This document shows, one piece after another, positions 8,342-18,528 of a DNA stretch of 64,000 nucleotides; position 1 is the first letter of the stretch; every line of letters begins with the position of its first letter. The DNA lies in contig NZ_CP017990.1 in assembly GCF_002208095.1 (NCBI RefSeq), positions 1,550,001 to 1,614,000 of the forward strand, in the 5' to 3' direction. The position numbers and the translations under genes are program-made. The stretch comes from Enterobacter cloacae complex sp. ECNIH7. Lineage in GTDB: Bacteria > Pseudomonadota > Gammaproteobacteria > Enterobacterales > Enterobacteriaceae. The notes under the pieces were generated by a model that was not told the DNA's origin, did no database searches, and saw nothing but the letters and a program-made list of their open reading frames with translations.

Positions 8342-9178
8342 TCACGCTGTAATTTTTTCTACTGAAAAGTACTGGTTTACTACATCAGCAATTCCATTTT
8401 CCGTATTGTTACCTATTACTAAATCAGCACACGCTTTCACTTCATCAACAGCGTTACCCATAGCAACACCCAAGCCAGCAGTCTCCAACATACTTAGATC
8501 GTTGAAATTATCGCCAAAGGCTATTACCTGGCTCATAGATAAACCTTGTGATTCTACCCATTGTGCCAGGCGTTTACCCTTACTGTTTCCGGCTTGTGCT
8601 ATGTCTACTTGGTCGTGCCAAGACCATTCACAAGCAAGGCCAAGCTCACGCTCTACGATCTGACCAAAGCTATGTAGTTTTTCAGTATCAGAATCAGTAA
8701 GGGCGAATTTCCATATAGCATCAACATTTTGAGAGGCTTCACTCAGAGAGGGTACTTGTTTGAATACTGGACGTTGTGACTCTGGAAGAGATTTAGCCCA
8801 ATTTCCTGTACGGATAATATGCCCCGTTGGATTTTGATAAAACATGGCATCATCGGCATACATCAGACTATGAACATTGTAACTATCAAGTAGGTTTACT
8901 AATTGAGTAGCTTGTTCTGGTTGTAATGGGTCTGAGGCAATAACTCTTTTTTCGGCGTAATCGTACAATAAAGCACCGTTACAACATATAGCTGGTGTAT
9001 TCAGTGCTAATGCCTGATAAAAAGGATGGATGGCTACAAAGTGCCGTCCGGTAACTATGACAACCTTTGCCCCTGATTTACGGGCATTCTGTAGGGCAGT
9101 TAATGAGGCTGGTAAAATAGTTTTTTCTGGCGTCAATAAAGTGCCGTCCAGATCAAGGGCGATTACCTGATAGTCCAT
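8342..9178 (-). CDS. ybhA: Phage-borne YbhA homologue (HAD phosphatase)
   Basis: A full-length 278-residue Cof-type HAD phosphatase; the E. coli family member is 272 residues and dephosphorylates pyridoxal phosphate and sugar phosphates. The HAD motifs are all present: DLDGTLLTP (motif I, residue 8), VTGRH (motif II region), a Lys in GNSKGKR (motif III) and GDNFNDLSML (motif IV). The start at 9178 is chosen because the homology begins there; a longer frame to 9280 adds residues unlike YbhA. It is about 72 percent identical (51 of 71 by hand count) to the host ybhA remnant at 9332-9553, so it is a diverged homologue and not a recent duplicate. It presumably restores the function lost by integration. 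Confidence 0.85.
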   Translation of the reverse strand: MDYQVIALDLDGTLLTPEKTILPASLTALQNARKSGAKVVIVTGRHFVAIHPFYQALALNTPAICCNGALLYDYAEKRVIASDPLQPEQATQLVNLLDSYNVHSLMYADDAMFYQNPTGHIIRTGNWAKSLPESQRPVFKQVPSLSEASQNVDAIWKFALTDSDTEKLHSFGQIVERELGLACEWSWHDQVDIAQAGNSKGKRLAQWVESQGLSMSQVIAFGDNFNDLSMLETAGLGVAMGNAVDEVKACADLVIGNNTENGIADVVNQYFSVEKITA

Positions 9179-9317
9179 GTAGTGATTCACCTGATTTTGG
9201 TATGTAGTTTTTCCGATAGTACACCGCTTTGCGGCTACGACGAAACAAGGTGAAGAGAGTCTTGTTGAGCACTGGAACAACGTTGGATACTGGCGTATTG
9301 CCCTGGATTGGTGAAAA

Positions 9318-9361
9318 TGTTGTAATAAGCGTCACACACTCAAATAAGTGCCATTACAACA
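9318..9361. repeat. Probable attachment-site junction (prophage/host), dyad-centred
   Basis: Host ybhA coding sequence stops matching the family at about 9340/9341, where the expected Tyr codon after TYL is replaced. A perfect 9-base inverted repeat, TGTTGTAAT at 9318-9326 and ATTACAACA at 9353-9361, is centred on 9339.5, essentially at that boundary, with one arm in phage DNA and one in host DNA. This is the form expected of a recombinase core site. The exact core cannot be set without the other prophage end. Confidence 0.6.
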
Positions 9362-9553
9362 AATTGCAGGTGTATCTAACGCCAGTGCCTGATAAAAAGG
9401 GTGAATGGCAACGTGATGTCGACCCGTTACGATAAGGAGTTGATATCCCGCTTCCTGCGCGCGTTTTAGCGCCTCAAGGGAGGAGGGGAGAAGGGTTTTT
9501 TGCGGCGTCAGTAAGGTACCGTCTAAATCCAGAGCAATCACACGCGAGGTCAT
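9332..9553 (-). pseudogene. ybhA: Host ybhA, 5' fragment interrupted by the prophage
   Basis: The first 71 codons of host ybhA survive (motif I DLDGTLLTPQK and VTGRHHVAIHPFYQALALDTPAICCNGTYL), followed by two phage-derived codons and a stop. The catalytic motifs III and IV are lost, so the fragment cannot be active. The rest of host ybhA should lie beyond the left end of the prophage, outside this window. It is divergent from pgl, as in E. coli. Confidence 0.85.
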
Positions 9554-9693
9554 CTGTTTTCCCGGGTTAATATTGAATTTACGTTTTGATGGGATGGTAC
9601 ACCGAGAGGCGAACGCTTCAAAACTCCTGTCGACAATTCAGCATTCACCGTCAAAAGTTAACTACTTTCATGCGCAGTGAGGAGTGAATATTC

Positions 9694-10689
9694 ATGAAAC
9701 AAACCGTTTATACCGCCAGTCCTGAAAGCCAGCAGATCCACGTCTGGCGTTTAAATACCGAAGGGACACTCACGCTGGTTCAGGTTGTAGATGTGCCAGG
9801 CCAGGTACAGCCGATGGTCATCAGCCCGGATAAACGTTTCTTGTACGTGGGTGTGCGCCCGGAGTTCCGCGTGCTGGCCTATCGCATTTCTCCGGACGAT
9901 GGCGCGCTGACGTACACTGCCGAAGCCCCGTTGCCGGGCAGCCCAACCCATATCTCGACCGATCGTAAAGGCAACTTTGTCTTCAGCGGCTCTTATAATG
10001 CGGGCTGCGTCAGCGTAACGCGTCTGGAAGAGGGCATTCCGGTCGAAACCGTGGATGTGGTGGAAGGGCTTGAAGGCTGCCACTCGGCGAATATCTCTCC
10101 GGATAACCGCACGCTGTGGGTGCCTGCGCTGAAGCAGGATCGTATCTGCCTGTTCACCCTGAGCGACGATGGTCACCTGGTGGCGCAGAATCCTGCCGAA
10201 GTGACTACCGTTGAAGGCGCCGGCCCGCGCCATATGGTCTTCCATCCGAACCAGCAGTACGCCTATGTGGTTAATGAACTGAACAGCTCGGTGGACGTAT
10301 GGGAGCTGAAAGATCCTAACGGCCAGATCGAGTGCGTGCAGACGCTGGACATGATGCCGTCTGATTTCTCCGATACCCGCTGGGCGGCGGATATCCACAT
10401 TACGCCAAATGGTCGCCATCTGTACGCCTGTGACCGTACCTCCAGCCTGATTACCGTCTTTAGCGTCTCTGAAGACGGCAGCGTGCTGGCGATTGAAGGG
10501 TTCCAGCCAACGGAAACCCAGCCGCGCGGCTTTAATATCGATCACAGCGGTAAATACCTGATTGCGGCGGGGCAGAAATCCCACCACATCGCGCTGTATG
10601 AAATTAAAGGCGAGCAGGGGCTATTGGAAGAGAAAGGACGTTACGCCGTAGGCCAGGGGCCAATGTGGGTCGTGGTAAACGCTCACTAA
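9694..10689 (+). CDS. pgl: 6-phosphogluconolactonase
   Basis: A 331-residue cytoplasmic enzyme of the seven-bladed beta-propeller type (YbhE/Pgl), matching the E. coli length. It hydrolyses 6-phosphoglucono-1,5-lactone in the oxidative pentose phosphate pathway. Repeating propeller blades are visible as D-x-x-[44 protein letters not shown] and GKYLIAAGQ segments. GAGGAG lies upstream of the ATG at 9694. In E. coli ybhDHIJ separate pgl from ybhC; here pgl is followed directly by ybhC on the other strand. Confidence 0.95.
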   Translation: MKQTVYTASPESQQIHVWRLNTEGTLTLVQVVDVPGQVQPMVISPDKRFLYVGVRPEFRVLAYRISPDDGALTYTAEAPLPGSPTHISTDRKGNFVFSGSYNAGCVSVTRLEEGIPVETVDVVEGLEGCHSANISPDNRTLWVPALKQDRICLFTLSDDGHLVAQNPAEVTTVEGAGPRHMVFHPNQQYAYVVNELNSSVDVWELKDPNGQIECVQTLDMMPSDFSDTRWAADIHITPNGRHLYACDRTSSLITVFSVSEDGSVLAIEGFQPTETQPRGFNIDHSGKYLIAAGQKSHHIALYEIKGEQGLLEEKGRYAVGQGPMWVVVNAH

Positions 10690-10701
10690 GCGGCTACAAA
10701 C

Positions 10702-10730
10702 AAAAAACCTCGCGAATGCGAGGTTTTTTT
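10702..10730. terminator. Terminator between convergent pgl and ybhC
   Basis: The stem CCTCGC/GCGAGG (10708-10723) with an A run before and a T run after can act on both strands. Confidence 0.85.
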
Positions 10731-10731
10731 A

Positions 10732-10760
10732 TGCCCGGTAAACGCGGCGCCACCCGGCAA
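10732..10760. repeat. REP element
   Basis: An imperfect palindrome beginning TGCCCGGT and ending CACCCGGCAA, with GCGGCGCC at the centre, in the typical REP form of enterobacteria, between the pgl terminator and the ybhC stop. Confidence 0.7.
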
Positions 10761-10766
10761 AACAGC

Positions 10767-12050
10767 TTACTGTTTCGGCTCAGCCACCACTTTGCTACCC
10801 AGACCGCGGTTGTTGTATTCCCACATGCGGTTGAAGTTAGCGTCGTTCAGGTTGCGCTGCACGTTCCCTTTATCATCCACCGCACCGGTATTACCGGAGA
10901 ATGGACGTTTGGAGATCGCGGCATCAGCCCACGGCTTCGCCATGTTGAAGCCTTCGTTGATCACGCTGTCGCGGATCACGACCTGACCGTTGGTCGCAGA
11001 GTCCACATCCAGGGAGCGTCCCAGCTGCGCCACGCCGTCACCGGCAGCATTAAAGCGGCTGTTCACGGCCAGGAAGCCGTAGAAGAGGTTAGACTGGGTT
11101 GCCGGAGCAAACACGTAACCTTCCTGCTGAGTACGTGAGTTCACCACGCGGAAATCGGTATTATCAAACACCACCGCGCCGCGACCGGACACCAGATCCA
11201 CGTCACCTTCAACGTAGCTGTTGGTCACCAGGGTACGGGTCAGGCGGTTATTCTGCAGGGTGTTCTGCACGCCGCTGTTGGTCACGAAGAAGGTGTTCTG
11301 ACGGCCAAGAATGTTGACGTTGTTAATCTGCACCTTATCGCCATCGCTACGCAGCGCAACGGCCTGGTGGCTGCCGGCATCAACGCTGTCGCCCAGGGTA
11401 TTCTGAATGGTCAGGTTCTGCAGCTGCAGACCGTTATTCTGAGACCAGAACACCGCCGAGCACATCACGCCAATGGTGGCGGAACGCTTGCTCTGGCAGT
11501 TATCAAACATATACCACGCCGGTTTGCCCGGCATATATTTACCGGCCGGGTTCACCAGGTGACGCCAGGTGTTGCTGTCGATTTCGGAATCAATCGCCAG
11601 GCCAATTTTTACGTCGATCGCTTTTTCGCCCAGACCGTAAAGTGTAATGCTGCCCGGTGCCGCCGGAACATACACGGTGCCTTCATATTCACCCGGCAGG
11701 ATCGCGATGTACTGGCGAGACGCGCTGTGTTTAGTGATGGCAGCATCAACCGCAGCCTGAATAGAGGTATGCGTTACGCCCTGCGCACCCGCCGGGCCAA
11801 CCACGAAGTCAGGCTGTTTAGGCAGGTTGATAGAAGACGGTGTCCACGGCGCAGCGTTAGGATCCATCGCCGAGAAGTAGTGCGCACGATCGAAGTTCTT
11901 CGCTTCATCAGCGGACAAAATCGGGCGGGAGGCGGTACCGGGCGCAACCTGCTCAGAAGGGCGCTGATCCGGTGGTGTTGAACTGCATGCGGATAAGGTC
12001 ACGCCAAAGGCGAGTGCTAACGCCAGACGGGAAATCCTGGAAATGTTCAA
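10767..12050 (-). CDS. ybhC: Outer-membrane lipoprotein YbhC, pectinesterase family
   Basis: A 427-residue lipoprotein, the same length as in E. coli. The start is a TTG at 12050, with AGGAG 7 bases upstream and the sequence LNISRISRLALALAFGVTLSAC; the lipobox is LSAC, with cleavage before Cys 22. The right-handed beta-helix of the carbohydrate esterase 8 family follows (QGVTHTSIQAAVDAA, NLTIQNTLGDSV, GRQNTFFVTNSG, VEGDVDLVSGRGAVVFDN). In E. coli YbhC lacks pectinesterase activity and is reported as an acyl-CoA thioesterase. It reads towards pgl. Confidence 0.92.
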   Translation of the reverse strand: MNISRISRLALALAFGVTLSACSSTPPDQRPSEQVAPGTASRPILSADEAKNFDRAHYFSAMDPNAAPWTPSSINLPKQPDFVVGPAGAQGVTHTSIQAAVDAAITKHSASRQYIAILPGEYEGTVYVPAAPGSITLYGLGEKAIDVKIGLAIDSEIDSNTWRHLVNPAGKYMPGKPAWYMFDNCQSKRSATIGVMCSAVFWSQNNGLQLQNLTIQNTLGDSVDAGSHQAVALRSDGDKVQINNVNILGRQNTFFVTNSGVQNTLQNNRLTRTLVTNSYVEGDVDLVSGRGAVVFDNTDFRVVNSRTQQEGYVFAPATQSNLFYGFLAVNSRFNAAGDGVAQLGRSLDVDSATNGQVVIRDSVINEGFNMAKPWADAAISKRPFSGNTGAVDDKGNVQRNLNDANFNRMWEYNNRGLGSKVVAEPKQ

Positions 12051-12215
12051 GGTAGAGCTCCTGGGTATGCAAATCTTAAACGGGATAGACGAAATAGCCT
12101 GCTTTTTTATACTAAGTTGAGCGAAACGGGAAGATAAAAAGGGTAAAAGTTGCATTTTTAGCCCCGGAGCGGCAGGTAAGTGATCACAAATAAATAACAT
12201 TTTCCGCCAGGGCGG

Positions 12216-12254
12216 TTGACAGTAGACGGTGGATGCAAATAAATGTCTATACAA
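12216..12254 (+). promoter_or_regulatory. hutIGC promoter with HutC operator
   Basis: TTGACA at 12216-12221 is a perfect -35 element, with an AT-rich -10 region about 17 bases downstream. TGTCTATACAA at 12244-12254 matches the HutC box found at the hutU promoter, so repressor would cover the start of transcription. hutC is in this operon, giving autoregulation. Confidence 0.7.
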
Positions 12255-12276
12255 CCTAAGACAAGTGGAATGCCCC

Positions 12277-13500
12277 ATGCAGCAGATTCATCCCGACGAT
12301 GTAATATGGCGAAATGCGCGACTGGCTACGATGGCTCCGGACGTACCTGCGCCTTATGGACTGAAAGAGCAACACGCCCTGGTCGTGCGCGGCCACACTA
12401 TTCTGGCCGCGATCCCTGAATCTGACATTCCTTCCGGACACCGTCACTGTGTCGATCTTCAGGGACGTCTGGTCACGCCTGGCCTGATTGACTGCCATAC
12501 CCACCTGGTATTTGGCGGCGACCGCGCGGCGGAGTGGGAGCAGCGTCTGAACGGCGTCTCTTATCAAACCATTAGCGCCCAGGGGGGCGGGATTAACGCG
12601 ACCGTGACGGCGACGCGCAGCAGTTCAGCCGAAACCTTGCTGAAACTGGCGCAGCAGCGGCTCCAGCGTCTCATGAATGAAGGCGTGACGACCGTTGAAA
12701 TCAAATCGGGATACGGCCTCAACGCCGAGGCCGAAGAGAAGATGCTGCAGGTTGCCCGCCAGCTGGGCCTCAATAATCCGATCGATATCAGCCCAACGCT
12801 GCTGGCGGCCCATGCGGTTCCGCCGGAATACCGGCAGGATCCTGATGCGTACCTCACGCTGGTCTGTGAGCAGATACTGCCCACGCTGTGGCAAAAAGAG
12901 TTATATGAAGCAGTCGACGTGTTTTGTGAAAACGTCGGCTTTACCCCGTCGCAAACCGAGCGCCTCTTCAAGGCCGCCGCCGCGCTGGGTATCCCGGTGA
13001 AAGGGCACGTCGAGCAGCTGTCGAATCAGGGCGGTGCGGCGCTGGTCAGCCAGTATAAGGGCCTTTCCGCCGATCATATTGAGTATCTCGACGACGCAGG
13101 CGTTCAGGCGATGGCGCAAAGCGGCACGGTTGCCGTCCTGTTGCCGGGGGCGTTCTATTTTCTACAGGAGCGCCAGCGTCCGCCGGTTGAACAGCTCAGA
13201 AAACAGGGCGTGCCGATGGCGGTCGCCACCGACTATAACCCCGGCACCAGCCCGTTTGCGAGCCTGCACCTGGCGATGAATATGGCCTGCGTCCAGTTTG
13301 GCCTGACGCCCGAGGAAGCCTGGGCTGGCGTCACGCGCCATGCCGCGCAGGCACTGGGCCGCGGGGAAACCCACGGACAGCTGCGGGCCGGGTTTGTCGC
13401 CGATTTTATCGTCTGGGATGCACACCATCCGGTAGAGATGGTCTACGAGCCGGGACGCAATCCGCTGTATCAACGTATTTTCCGTGGGGAGGCAGTATGA
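12277..13500 (+). CDS. hutI: Imidazolonepropionase
   Basis: A 407-residue metal-dependent amidohydrolase that converts 4-imidazolone-5-propionate to N-formimino-L-glutamate, the third step of histidine breakdown. The HxH metal motif is in [12 protein letters not shown] near residue 77; further features are the later [11 protein letters not shown] and [11 protein letters not shown] motifs carrying the other metal and substrate residues. The start at 12277 (MQQIHPDD) agrees with family length; an upstream in-frame start at 12229 lies inside the promoter. It overlaps hutG by 4 bases (ATGA). Confidence 0.95.
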   Translation: MQQIHPDDVIWRNARLATMAPDVPAPYGLKEQHALVVRGHTILAAIPESDIPSGHRHCVDLQGRLVTPGLIDCHTHLVFGGDRAAEWEQRLNGVSYQTISAQGGGINATVTATRSSSAETLLKLAQQRLQRLMNEGVTTVEIKSGYGLNAEAEEKMLQVARQLGLNNPIDISPTLLAAHAVPPEYRQDPDAYLTLVCEQILPTLWQKELYEAVDVFCENVGFTPSQTERLFKAAAALGIPVKGHVEQLSNQGGAALVSQYKGLSADHIEYLDDAGVQAMAQSGTVAVLLPGAFYFLQERQRPPVEQLRKQGVPMAVATDYNPGTSPFASLHLAMNMACVQFGLTPEEAWAGVTRHAAQALGRGETHGQLRAGFVADFIVWDAHHPVEMVYEPGRNPLYQRIFRGEAV

Positions 13501-14435
13501 GGTTATGGCGGCCTGTAGCCGAAACCGTCTGGCAGGGGCGCGATGACAGCGCCGAGGCCAGCAGCGCAAAGCGCATTTTCCAGACGATAAAGCAGCAGGG
13601 CCAGTTCACGCCGCTTTCATCCGGCATCGCGCTGATAGGCTTTGAATGTGATGAAGGGGTAAAACGCAATCAGGGCAGGCCCGGCGCCGTGCAGGCACCG
13701 GATATGCTGCGAAAAGCGCTGGCAAATATGGCAAGCCATCAGGGACATGACCGGCTGGCGGATATGGGCTCGGTGTACGTTGAAGGCGGCGAGCTGGAAG
13801 CGGCACAGCAGGCGTTAAGCGATGCCGTCACGGCCTGTCAGCAGTCCGGGATGCGGACGCTGGTGTTTGGCGGCGGGCACGAAACCGCGTGGGCGCACGG
13901 TCGCGGCGTGCTGGACGCCTTTCCGAACGAGCGGGTTGTTATTATCAACCTTGATGCCCATCTCGATCTGCGCAAGGCCGACCGGGCGACGTCCGGCACC
14001 CCGTTTCGCCAGCTGGCGCGCTACTGCGATGAGCGCGGGCGGGAATTTCACTACGCCTGCCTTGGCGTGAGCCGGGCGGCGAACACGCAGGCTTTGTGGG
14101 ATGAGGCCGAACGCCTGAACGTCACGCTGGTGGAAGATCTCCATTTCAGGCGCGATGCGCTATCCGCCCTGGAAAAGGTACTGGCGCAGGCAGATCGTAT
14201 CTATCTGACAATCGACCTGGACGTCCTGCCCGCCAGCGAAATGCCTGCCGTGTCCGCACCGGCTGCGTTAGGCATACCGGCGCTGGATCTTCTCCCGGTT
14301 ATCGAACAAATCTGCCGCAGCGGTAAGCTACAGGCCGCCGATCTGGTAGAGTTTAACCCGCAGTACGATCGGGACGGGCAGGGCGCTAAGCTCGCCGCCC
14401 GCCTGGCCTGGCAAATTGCTCACTGGTGGGCATAA
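13497..14435 (+). CDS. hutG: Formimidoylglutamase
   Basis: A 312-residue enzyme of the arginase/agmatinase family that hydrolyses N-formimino-L-glutamate to glutamate and formamide. The binuclear manganese motifs are present in order: [14 protein letters not shown] and [17 protein letters not shown]. It overlaps the end of hutI by 4 bases and is followed by hutC, the hutIGC order known in Klebsiella. This is the step that yields glutamate without releasing a second ammonium. Confidence 0.95.
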   Translation: MRLWRPVAETVWQGRDDSAEASSAKRIFQTIKQQGQFTPLSSGIALIGFECDEGVKRNQGRPGAVQAPDMLRKALANMASHQGHDRLADMGSVYVEGGELEAAQQALSDAVTACQQSGMRTLVFGGGHETAWAHGRGVLDAFPNERVVIINLDAHLDLRKADRATSGTPFRQLARYCDERGREFHYACLGVSRAANTQALWDEAERLNVTLVEDLHFRRDALSALEKVLAQADRIYLTIDLDVLPASEMPAVSAPAALGIPALDLLPVIEQICRSGKLQAADLVEFNPQYDRDGQGAKLAARLAWQIAHWWA

Positions 14436-14454
14436 CACTATTCAAGGAGTCACG

Positions 14455-15189
14455 ATGTTTTCACGCTCACCTCTGCCGCAGTCGAGCCCTCCCGCGCCTT
14501 TCTATGAAAAGGTGAAGCAGGCAATTAGCGAAAAAATCGCTACCGGCGTCTGGCGCCCGCACGATCGCATTCCTTCGGAGGCCGAGCTGGTGGCACAGTT
14601 TGGTTTTAGCCGGATGACCGTCAACCGGGCGCTGCGCGAGCTGACCGACGAAGGGCTTCTGGTGCGCCTGCAGGGCGTGGGGACGTTTGTGGCGGAACCG
14701 AAAGGACAGTCGGCCCTGTTTGAAATCCGCAGCATTGCGGACGAGATAGCCGCGCGTAATCATCAGCACCGCTGTGAGGTGCTGGTGCTCGAAGAGACCC
14801 AGGCCAGCGCCGAGCAGGCCACAGAGCTTAACGTCAAGGAGGGAAGCCGCATCTTCCACTCCGTGATGGTGCATTTCGAAAACGACATTCCGGTGCAGAT
14901 TGAAGATCGCTGCGTTAACGCTGAGCGGATACCGGACTATCTGAACCAGGATTACACCCAGACCACGCCGCATGCCTATCTCTCGCTCGTCGCACCGCTG
15001 ACGGAAGGGGAGCACATTGTGGAGGCCGTGCGCGCCACGCCGCAGGAGTGCGAAAGGCTGCGCATTAAAGAGCACGATCCGTGCCTGCTGATCCGCCGCC
15101 GTACCTGGTCCTCGTCGCACATTGTGTCGCATGCCCGGCTGCTTTTCCCGGGGAATCGCTACCGGCTGCAGGGCCACTTCATGTCATAA
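14455..15189 (+). CDS. hutC: Histidine utilisation repressor
   Basis: A 244-residue GntR/HutC-type repressor. It has an N-terminal winged helix (ISEKIATGVWRPHDRIPSEAELVAQFGFSRMTVNRAL) and a C-terminal UTRA effector domain from about residue 85; the family is induced by urocanate. The start at 14455 is chosen for AAGGAG 7 bases upstream, 19 bases after hutG; an earlier in-frame start lies inside hutG. Its probable operators lie upstream of hutI and of hutU. Confidence 0.94.
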   Translation: MFSRSPLPQSSPPAPFYEKVKQAISEKIATGVWRPHDRIPSEAELVAQFGFSRMTVNRALRELTDEGLLVRLQGVGTFVAEPKGQSALFEIRSIADEIAARNHQHRCEVLVLEETQASAEQATELNVKEGSRIFHSVMVHFENDIPVQIEDRCVNAERIPDYLNQDYTQTTPHAYLSLVAPLTEGEHIVEAVRATPQECERLRIKEHDPCLLIRRRTWSSSHIVSHARLLFPGNRYRLQGHFMS

Positions 15190-15200
15190 GTTTTATAAGC

Positions 15201-15281
15201 GTGATCGCTAACGCAATATAACAAAATTGTATCTTTTTTGTTAAATCTGACCTTGTGTGTGCTTGTCTATACAAGTATATC
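15201..15281 (+). promoter_or_regulatory. hutUH control region: CAP-like, NAC and HutC sites
   Basis: The order matches the Klebsiella hutU promoter. A half-conserved CAP-like GTGATCGCTAAC lies at 15201-15212. A perfect NAC site ATA-N9-TAT lies at 15218-15232. The promoter has TTGTGT at 15253-15258 and TATATC at 15276-15281 with a 17-base spacer, and the near-palindrome CTTGTCTATACAAG, the HutC operator, fills the spacer at 15262-15275. The NAC centre is about 64 bases before the predicted start and the CAP-like centre about 18 bases further upstream, as known for this promoter. Confidence 0.75.
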
Positions 15282-15316
15282 TAAATGCATCATCTGTCCC
15301 CTATGAGGAGCACACA

Positions 15317-17002
15317 ATGTCGTCAGGTAAATACCGCCAGCAGGACGTCCGCGCCGCGCGCGGCACCACGCTTACCGCCAAAAGCTGGCTCACCGAAGCC
15401 CCGCTGCGCATGTTGATGAACAACCTCGACCCTGAGGTGGCGGAGAACCCCCACGAGCTGGTGGTCTACGGCGGCATAGGCCGCGCCGCGCGCAACTGGG
15501 AATGCTATGACGCAATTGTAAAATCCCTGACCGAACTCGAACACGACGAAACCCTGCTGGTACAGTCCGGCAAGCCGGTTGGCGTGTTCAAAACGCACAA
15601 AAACGCCCCGCGCGTGCTGATCGCCAACTCTAACCTCGTACCGCACTGGGCCACCTGGGAACACTTCAACGAACTGGACGCAAAAGGGCTGGCGATGTAT
15701 GGCCAGATGACCGCGGGGAGCTGGATCTACATCGGCAGCCAGGGGATCGTGCAGGGCACCTACGAAACCTTCGTGGAAGCCGGTCGCCAGCACTATAACG
15801 GCTCGCTGAAAGGCCGCTGGGTATTGACCGCGGGTCTCGGCGGCATGGGCGGCGCGCAGCCGCTGGCCGCCACGCTTGCCGGCGCATGCTCGCTCAACAT
15901 TGAGTGCCAGCAGAGCCGCATTGATTTCCGTCTGCGCACCCGCTACGTCGATGAGCAGGCAACCGATCTGGACGATGCGCTGGCGCGCATAAAAAAATAC
16001 ACCTCCGAAGGTAAAGCGGTGTCGATTGCCCTGTGCGGCAACGCGGCGGACATTCTTCCTGAACTCGTCGCCCGCGGCGTGCGCCCGGATCTGGTCACCG
16101 ACCAGACCAGCGCCCATGACCCGCTGCACGGCTATCTGCCAAAAGGCTGGACGTGGGAAGAATATCAGCAAAAAGCGGAAACCGACCCGGAAGGCACGGT
16201 GCTTGCCGCGAAACGCTCCATGGCCGAGCACGTCTCCGCCATGCTGGCCTTCAGCCAGATGGGCATTCCGACCTTTGACTACGGCAACAACATCCGCCAG
16301 ATGGCGAAAGAGATGGGCGTGAATAACGCCTTTGACTTCCCTGGATTCGTTCCTGCCTATATTCGTCCGCTGTTCTGCCGCGGCATCGGTCCGTTCCGCT
16401 GGGTTGCCCTGTCCGGTGACCCGGAGGATATCTACAAAACCGACGCCAAAGTGAAGGAGATCGTCGCTGATGACGAACATCTTCACCACTGGCTGGACAT
16501 GGCCCGCGAGCGCATTAACTTCCAGGGCCTGCCGGCGCGTATCTGCTGGGTAGGGCTGGAGTGGCGTCAAAAACTCGGCCTCGCCTTCAACGAAATGGTG
16601 CGCAGCGGTGAAGTCTCCGCGCCGATCGTCATCGGCCGCGACCACCTGGACTCCGGCTCCGTCGCCAGCCCGAACCGCGAAACCGAAGCCATGCGCGACG
16701 GCTCGGATGCGGTCTCCGACTGGCCGTTGCTGAACGCTCTGCTGAATACCGCCAGCGGCGCGACCTGGGTGTCGCTGCACCACGGCGGCGGCGTGGGGAT
16801 GGGCTTCTCCCAGCATTCCGGGATGGTCATCGTCTGCGACGGAACCGATGAAGCCGCCGCGCGTATCGCTCGCGTACTGCACAACGACCCGGCAACCGGC
16901 GTGATGCGTCACGCGGATGCGGGTTACGAAATTGCCATTGACTGTGCCAAAGAGCAGGGTCTTAACCTGCCGATGATCCCTGCCACACAAGGAAAGCATT
17001 AA
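15317..17002 (+). CDS. hutU: Urocanate hydratase
   Basis: A 561-residue NAD-dependent urocanase that converts urocanate to imidazolonepropionate, the second step of histidine breakdown. Family motifs include [37 protein letters not shown] (dinucleotide binding, about residue 176), [39 protein letters not shown] with the catalytic-region Cys, and [17 protein letters not shown]. The start at 15317 follows GAGGAG by 6 bases. It shares one base with hutH (TAATG). Confidence 0.96.
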   Translation: MSSGKYRQQDVRAARGTTLTAKSWLTEAPLRMLMNNLDPEVAENPHELVVYGGIGRAARNWECYDAIVKSLTELEHDETLLVQSGKPVGVFKTHKNAPRVLIANSNLVPHWATWEHFNELDAKGLAMYGQMTAGSWIYIGSQGIVQGTYETFVEAGRQHYNGSLKGRWVLTAGLGGMGGAQPLAATLAGACSLNIECQQSRIDFRLRTRYVDEQATDLDDALARIKKYTSEGKAVSIALCGNAADILPELVARGVRPDLVTDQTSAHDPLHGYLPKGWTWEEYQQKAETDPEGTVLAAKRSMAEHVSAMLAFSQMGIPTFDYGNNIRQMAKEMGVNNAFDFPGFVPAYIRPLFCRGIGPFRWVALSGDPEDIYKTDAKVKEIVADDEHLHHWLDMARERINFQGLPARICWVGLEWRQKLGLAFNEMVRSGEVSAPIVIGRDHLDSGSVASPNRETEAMRDGSDAVSDWPLLNALLNTASGATWVSLHHGGGVGMGFSQHSGMVIVCDGTDEAAARIARVLHNDPATGVMRHADAGYEIAIDCAKEQGLNLPMIPATQGKH

Positions 17003-18522
17003 TGAACGCATTAACACTCACTCCCGGCTCGCTGACGCTCAAGCAGCTGCGTAACGTCTGGCGCAAGCCGGTCACCCTTTCGCTGGATGCAAGTGCTCAT
17101 GCCGCCATTAACGACAGCGTCGCCTGCGTCGAAGCCATCGTTGCCGAAGGGCGTACCGCCTACGGGATTAACACCGGCTTTGGCCTGCTGGCGCAGACCC
17201 GCATCGCGACACACGATCTGGAAAACTTACAGCGTTCGCTGGTGCTGTCACACGCGGCGGGCGTGGGTCAGCCGCTGGATGATGAGATTGTCCGTCTGAT
17301 GATGGTGCTCAAAATCAACAGCCTGGCCCGCGGCTTCTCCGGCATTCGACTGAGCGTGATTCAGGCGCTGATGGCGCTGGTCAATGCGGAAGTCTATCCG
17401 TGGATCCCGGCAAAAGGTTCCGTCGGTGCCTCCGGCGATCTTGCGCCGCTGGCGCACATGTCGCTGCTGCTGCTGGGGGAAGGCAAAGCGCGCTGGCAGG
17501 GCGAGTGGCTTCCTGCGAAAGAGGCGCTGAAAAAAGCCGGGTTAAACCCGATCACCCTGGCGGCGAAAGAGGGGCTGGCGCTGCTGAACGGCACGCAGGC
17601 ATCGACCGCTTTCGCGCTGCGCGGCCTGTTTGAAGCGGAAGATCTGTTTGCCTCGGCGGTGGTGTGCGGTGCGCTGACCACCGAAGCCGTGCTGGGCTCG
17701 CGTCGCCCGTTCGATGCCCGCATCCACGAGGTGCGCGGTCAGCGCGGGCAGATTGATGTCGCCGCGATGTACCGTCACGTGCTTACCGACACCAGCGAAA
17801 TTGCCGATTCACACCATAACTGCGAGAAGGTTCAGGATCCCTATTCCCTGCGCTGCCAGCCGCAGGTGATGGGCGCGTGCCTGACGCAGCTGCGCCAGGC
17901 GGCAGAAGTGCTGCTGGTGGAGGCCAACGCGGTGTCCGATAATCCGCTGGTCTTCGCCCAGGAAAACGAGGTGGTTTCCGGAGGCAACTTCCACGCCGAG
18001 CCGGTGGCAATGGCGGCGGATAATATCGCCCTGGCGATTGCCGAAGTCGGCGCGTTGTCCGAGCGCCGCATCGCGCTGATGATGGATAAACATATGTCCC
18101 AGCTGCCGCCGTTCCTGGTGCGTAACGGCGGGGTCAACTCGGGCTTTATGATTGCCCAGGTGACCGCGGCGGCGCTGGCGAGCGAGAACAAAGCCCTGTC
18201 GCACCCGCACAGCGTGGACAGCCTGCCAACGTCAGCGAACCAGGAAGATCACGTTTCGATGGCGCCGGCTGCCGGGCGTCGTCTGTGGGAAATGGCCTCC
18301 AACACCCGCGGCGTGCTGGCGGTGGAGTGGCTGGCGGCATGTCAGGGTGTCGATCTGCGTGAAGGGCTAAAATCCAGCCCGCTGCTGGAGCAGGCGCGTC
18401 ATGTGCTGCGCGAGCACGTATCGCACTACGATGATGACCGCTTCTTTGCGCCGGATATTGATAAGGCGATGCAGCTTCTGGAAGAGGGAAGCCTTGTAGG
18501 ACTGTTACCTTCGGTGCTGTGA
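17002..18522 (+). CDS. hutH: Histidine ammonia-lyase
   Basis: A 506-residue lyase that deaminates histidine to urocanate, the first step of the pathway. The self-forming MIO cofactor comes from Ala143-Ser144-Gly145 in [14 protein letters not shown]. Other family motifs are YGINTGFG (residue 54), [14 protein letters not shown], and the C-terminal [21 protein letters not shown]. It is the second gene of the hutUH transcript. Confidence 0.97.
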   Translation: MNALTLTPGSLTLKQLRNVWRKPVTLSLDASAHAAINDSVACVEAIVAEGRTAYGINTGFGLLAQTRIATHDLENLQRSLVLSHAAGVGQPLDDEIVRLMMVLKINSLARGFSGIRLSVIQALMALVNAEVYPWIPAKGSVGASGDLAPLAHMSLLLLGEGKARWQGEWLPAKEALKKAGLNPITLAAKEGLALLNGTQASTAFALRGLFEAEDLFASAVVCGALTTEAVLGSRRPFDARIHEVRGQRGQIDVAAMYRHVLTDTSEIADSHHNCEKVQDPYSLRCQPQVMGACLTQLRQAAEVLLVEANAVSDNPLVFAQENEVVSGGNFHAEPVAMAADNIALAIAEVGALSERRIALMMDKHMSQLPPFLVRNGGVNSGFMIAQVTAAALASENKALSHPHSVDSLPTSANQEDHVSMAPAAGRRLWEMASNTRGVLAVEWLAACQGVDLREGLKSSPLLEQARHVLREHVSHYDDDRFFAPDIDKAMQLLEEGSLVGLLPSVL

Positions 18523-18528
18523 TTTTTT

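Noticed and set aside
9153..9335. A 60-codon frame across the phage side of the junction
   Set aside because: It covers the leader of the phage ybhA copy and part of the attachment dyad and has no start signal of its own.
15323..17017. A 564-codon open frame on the minus strand across hutU
   Set aside because: It is antisense to a clear urocanase, is Arg/His/Val-rich as expected from high third-position GC, and has no ribosome site or family features.
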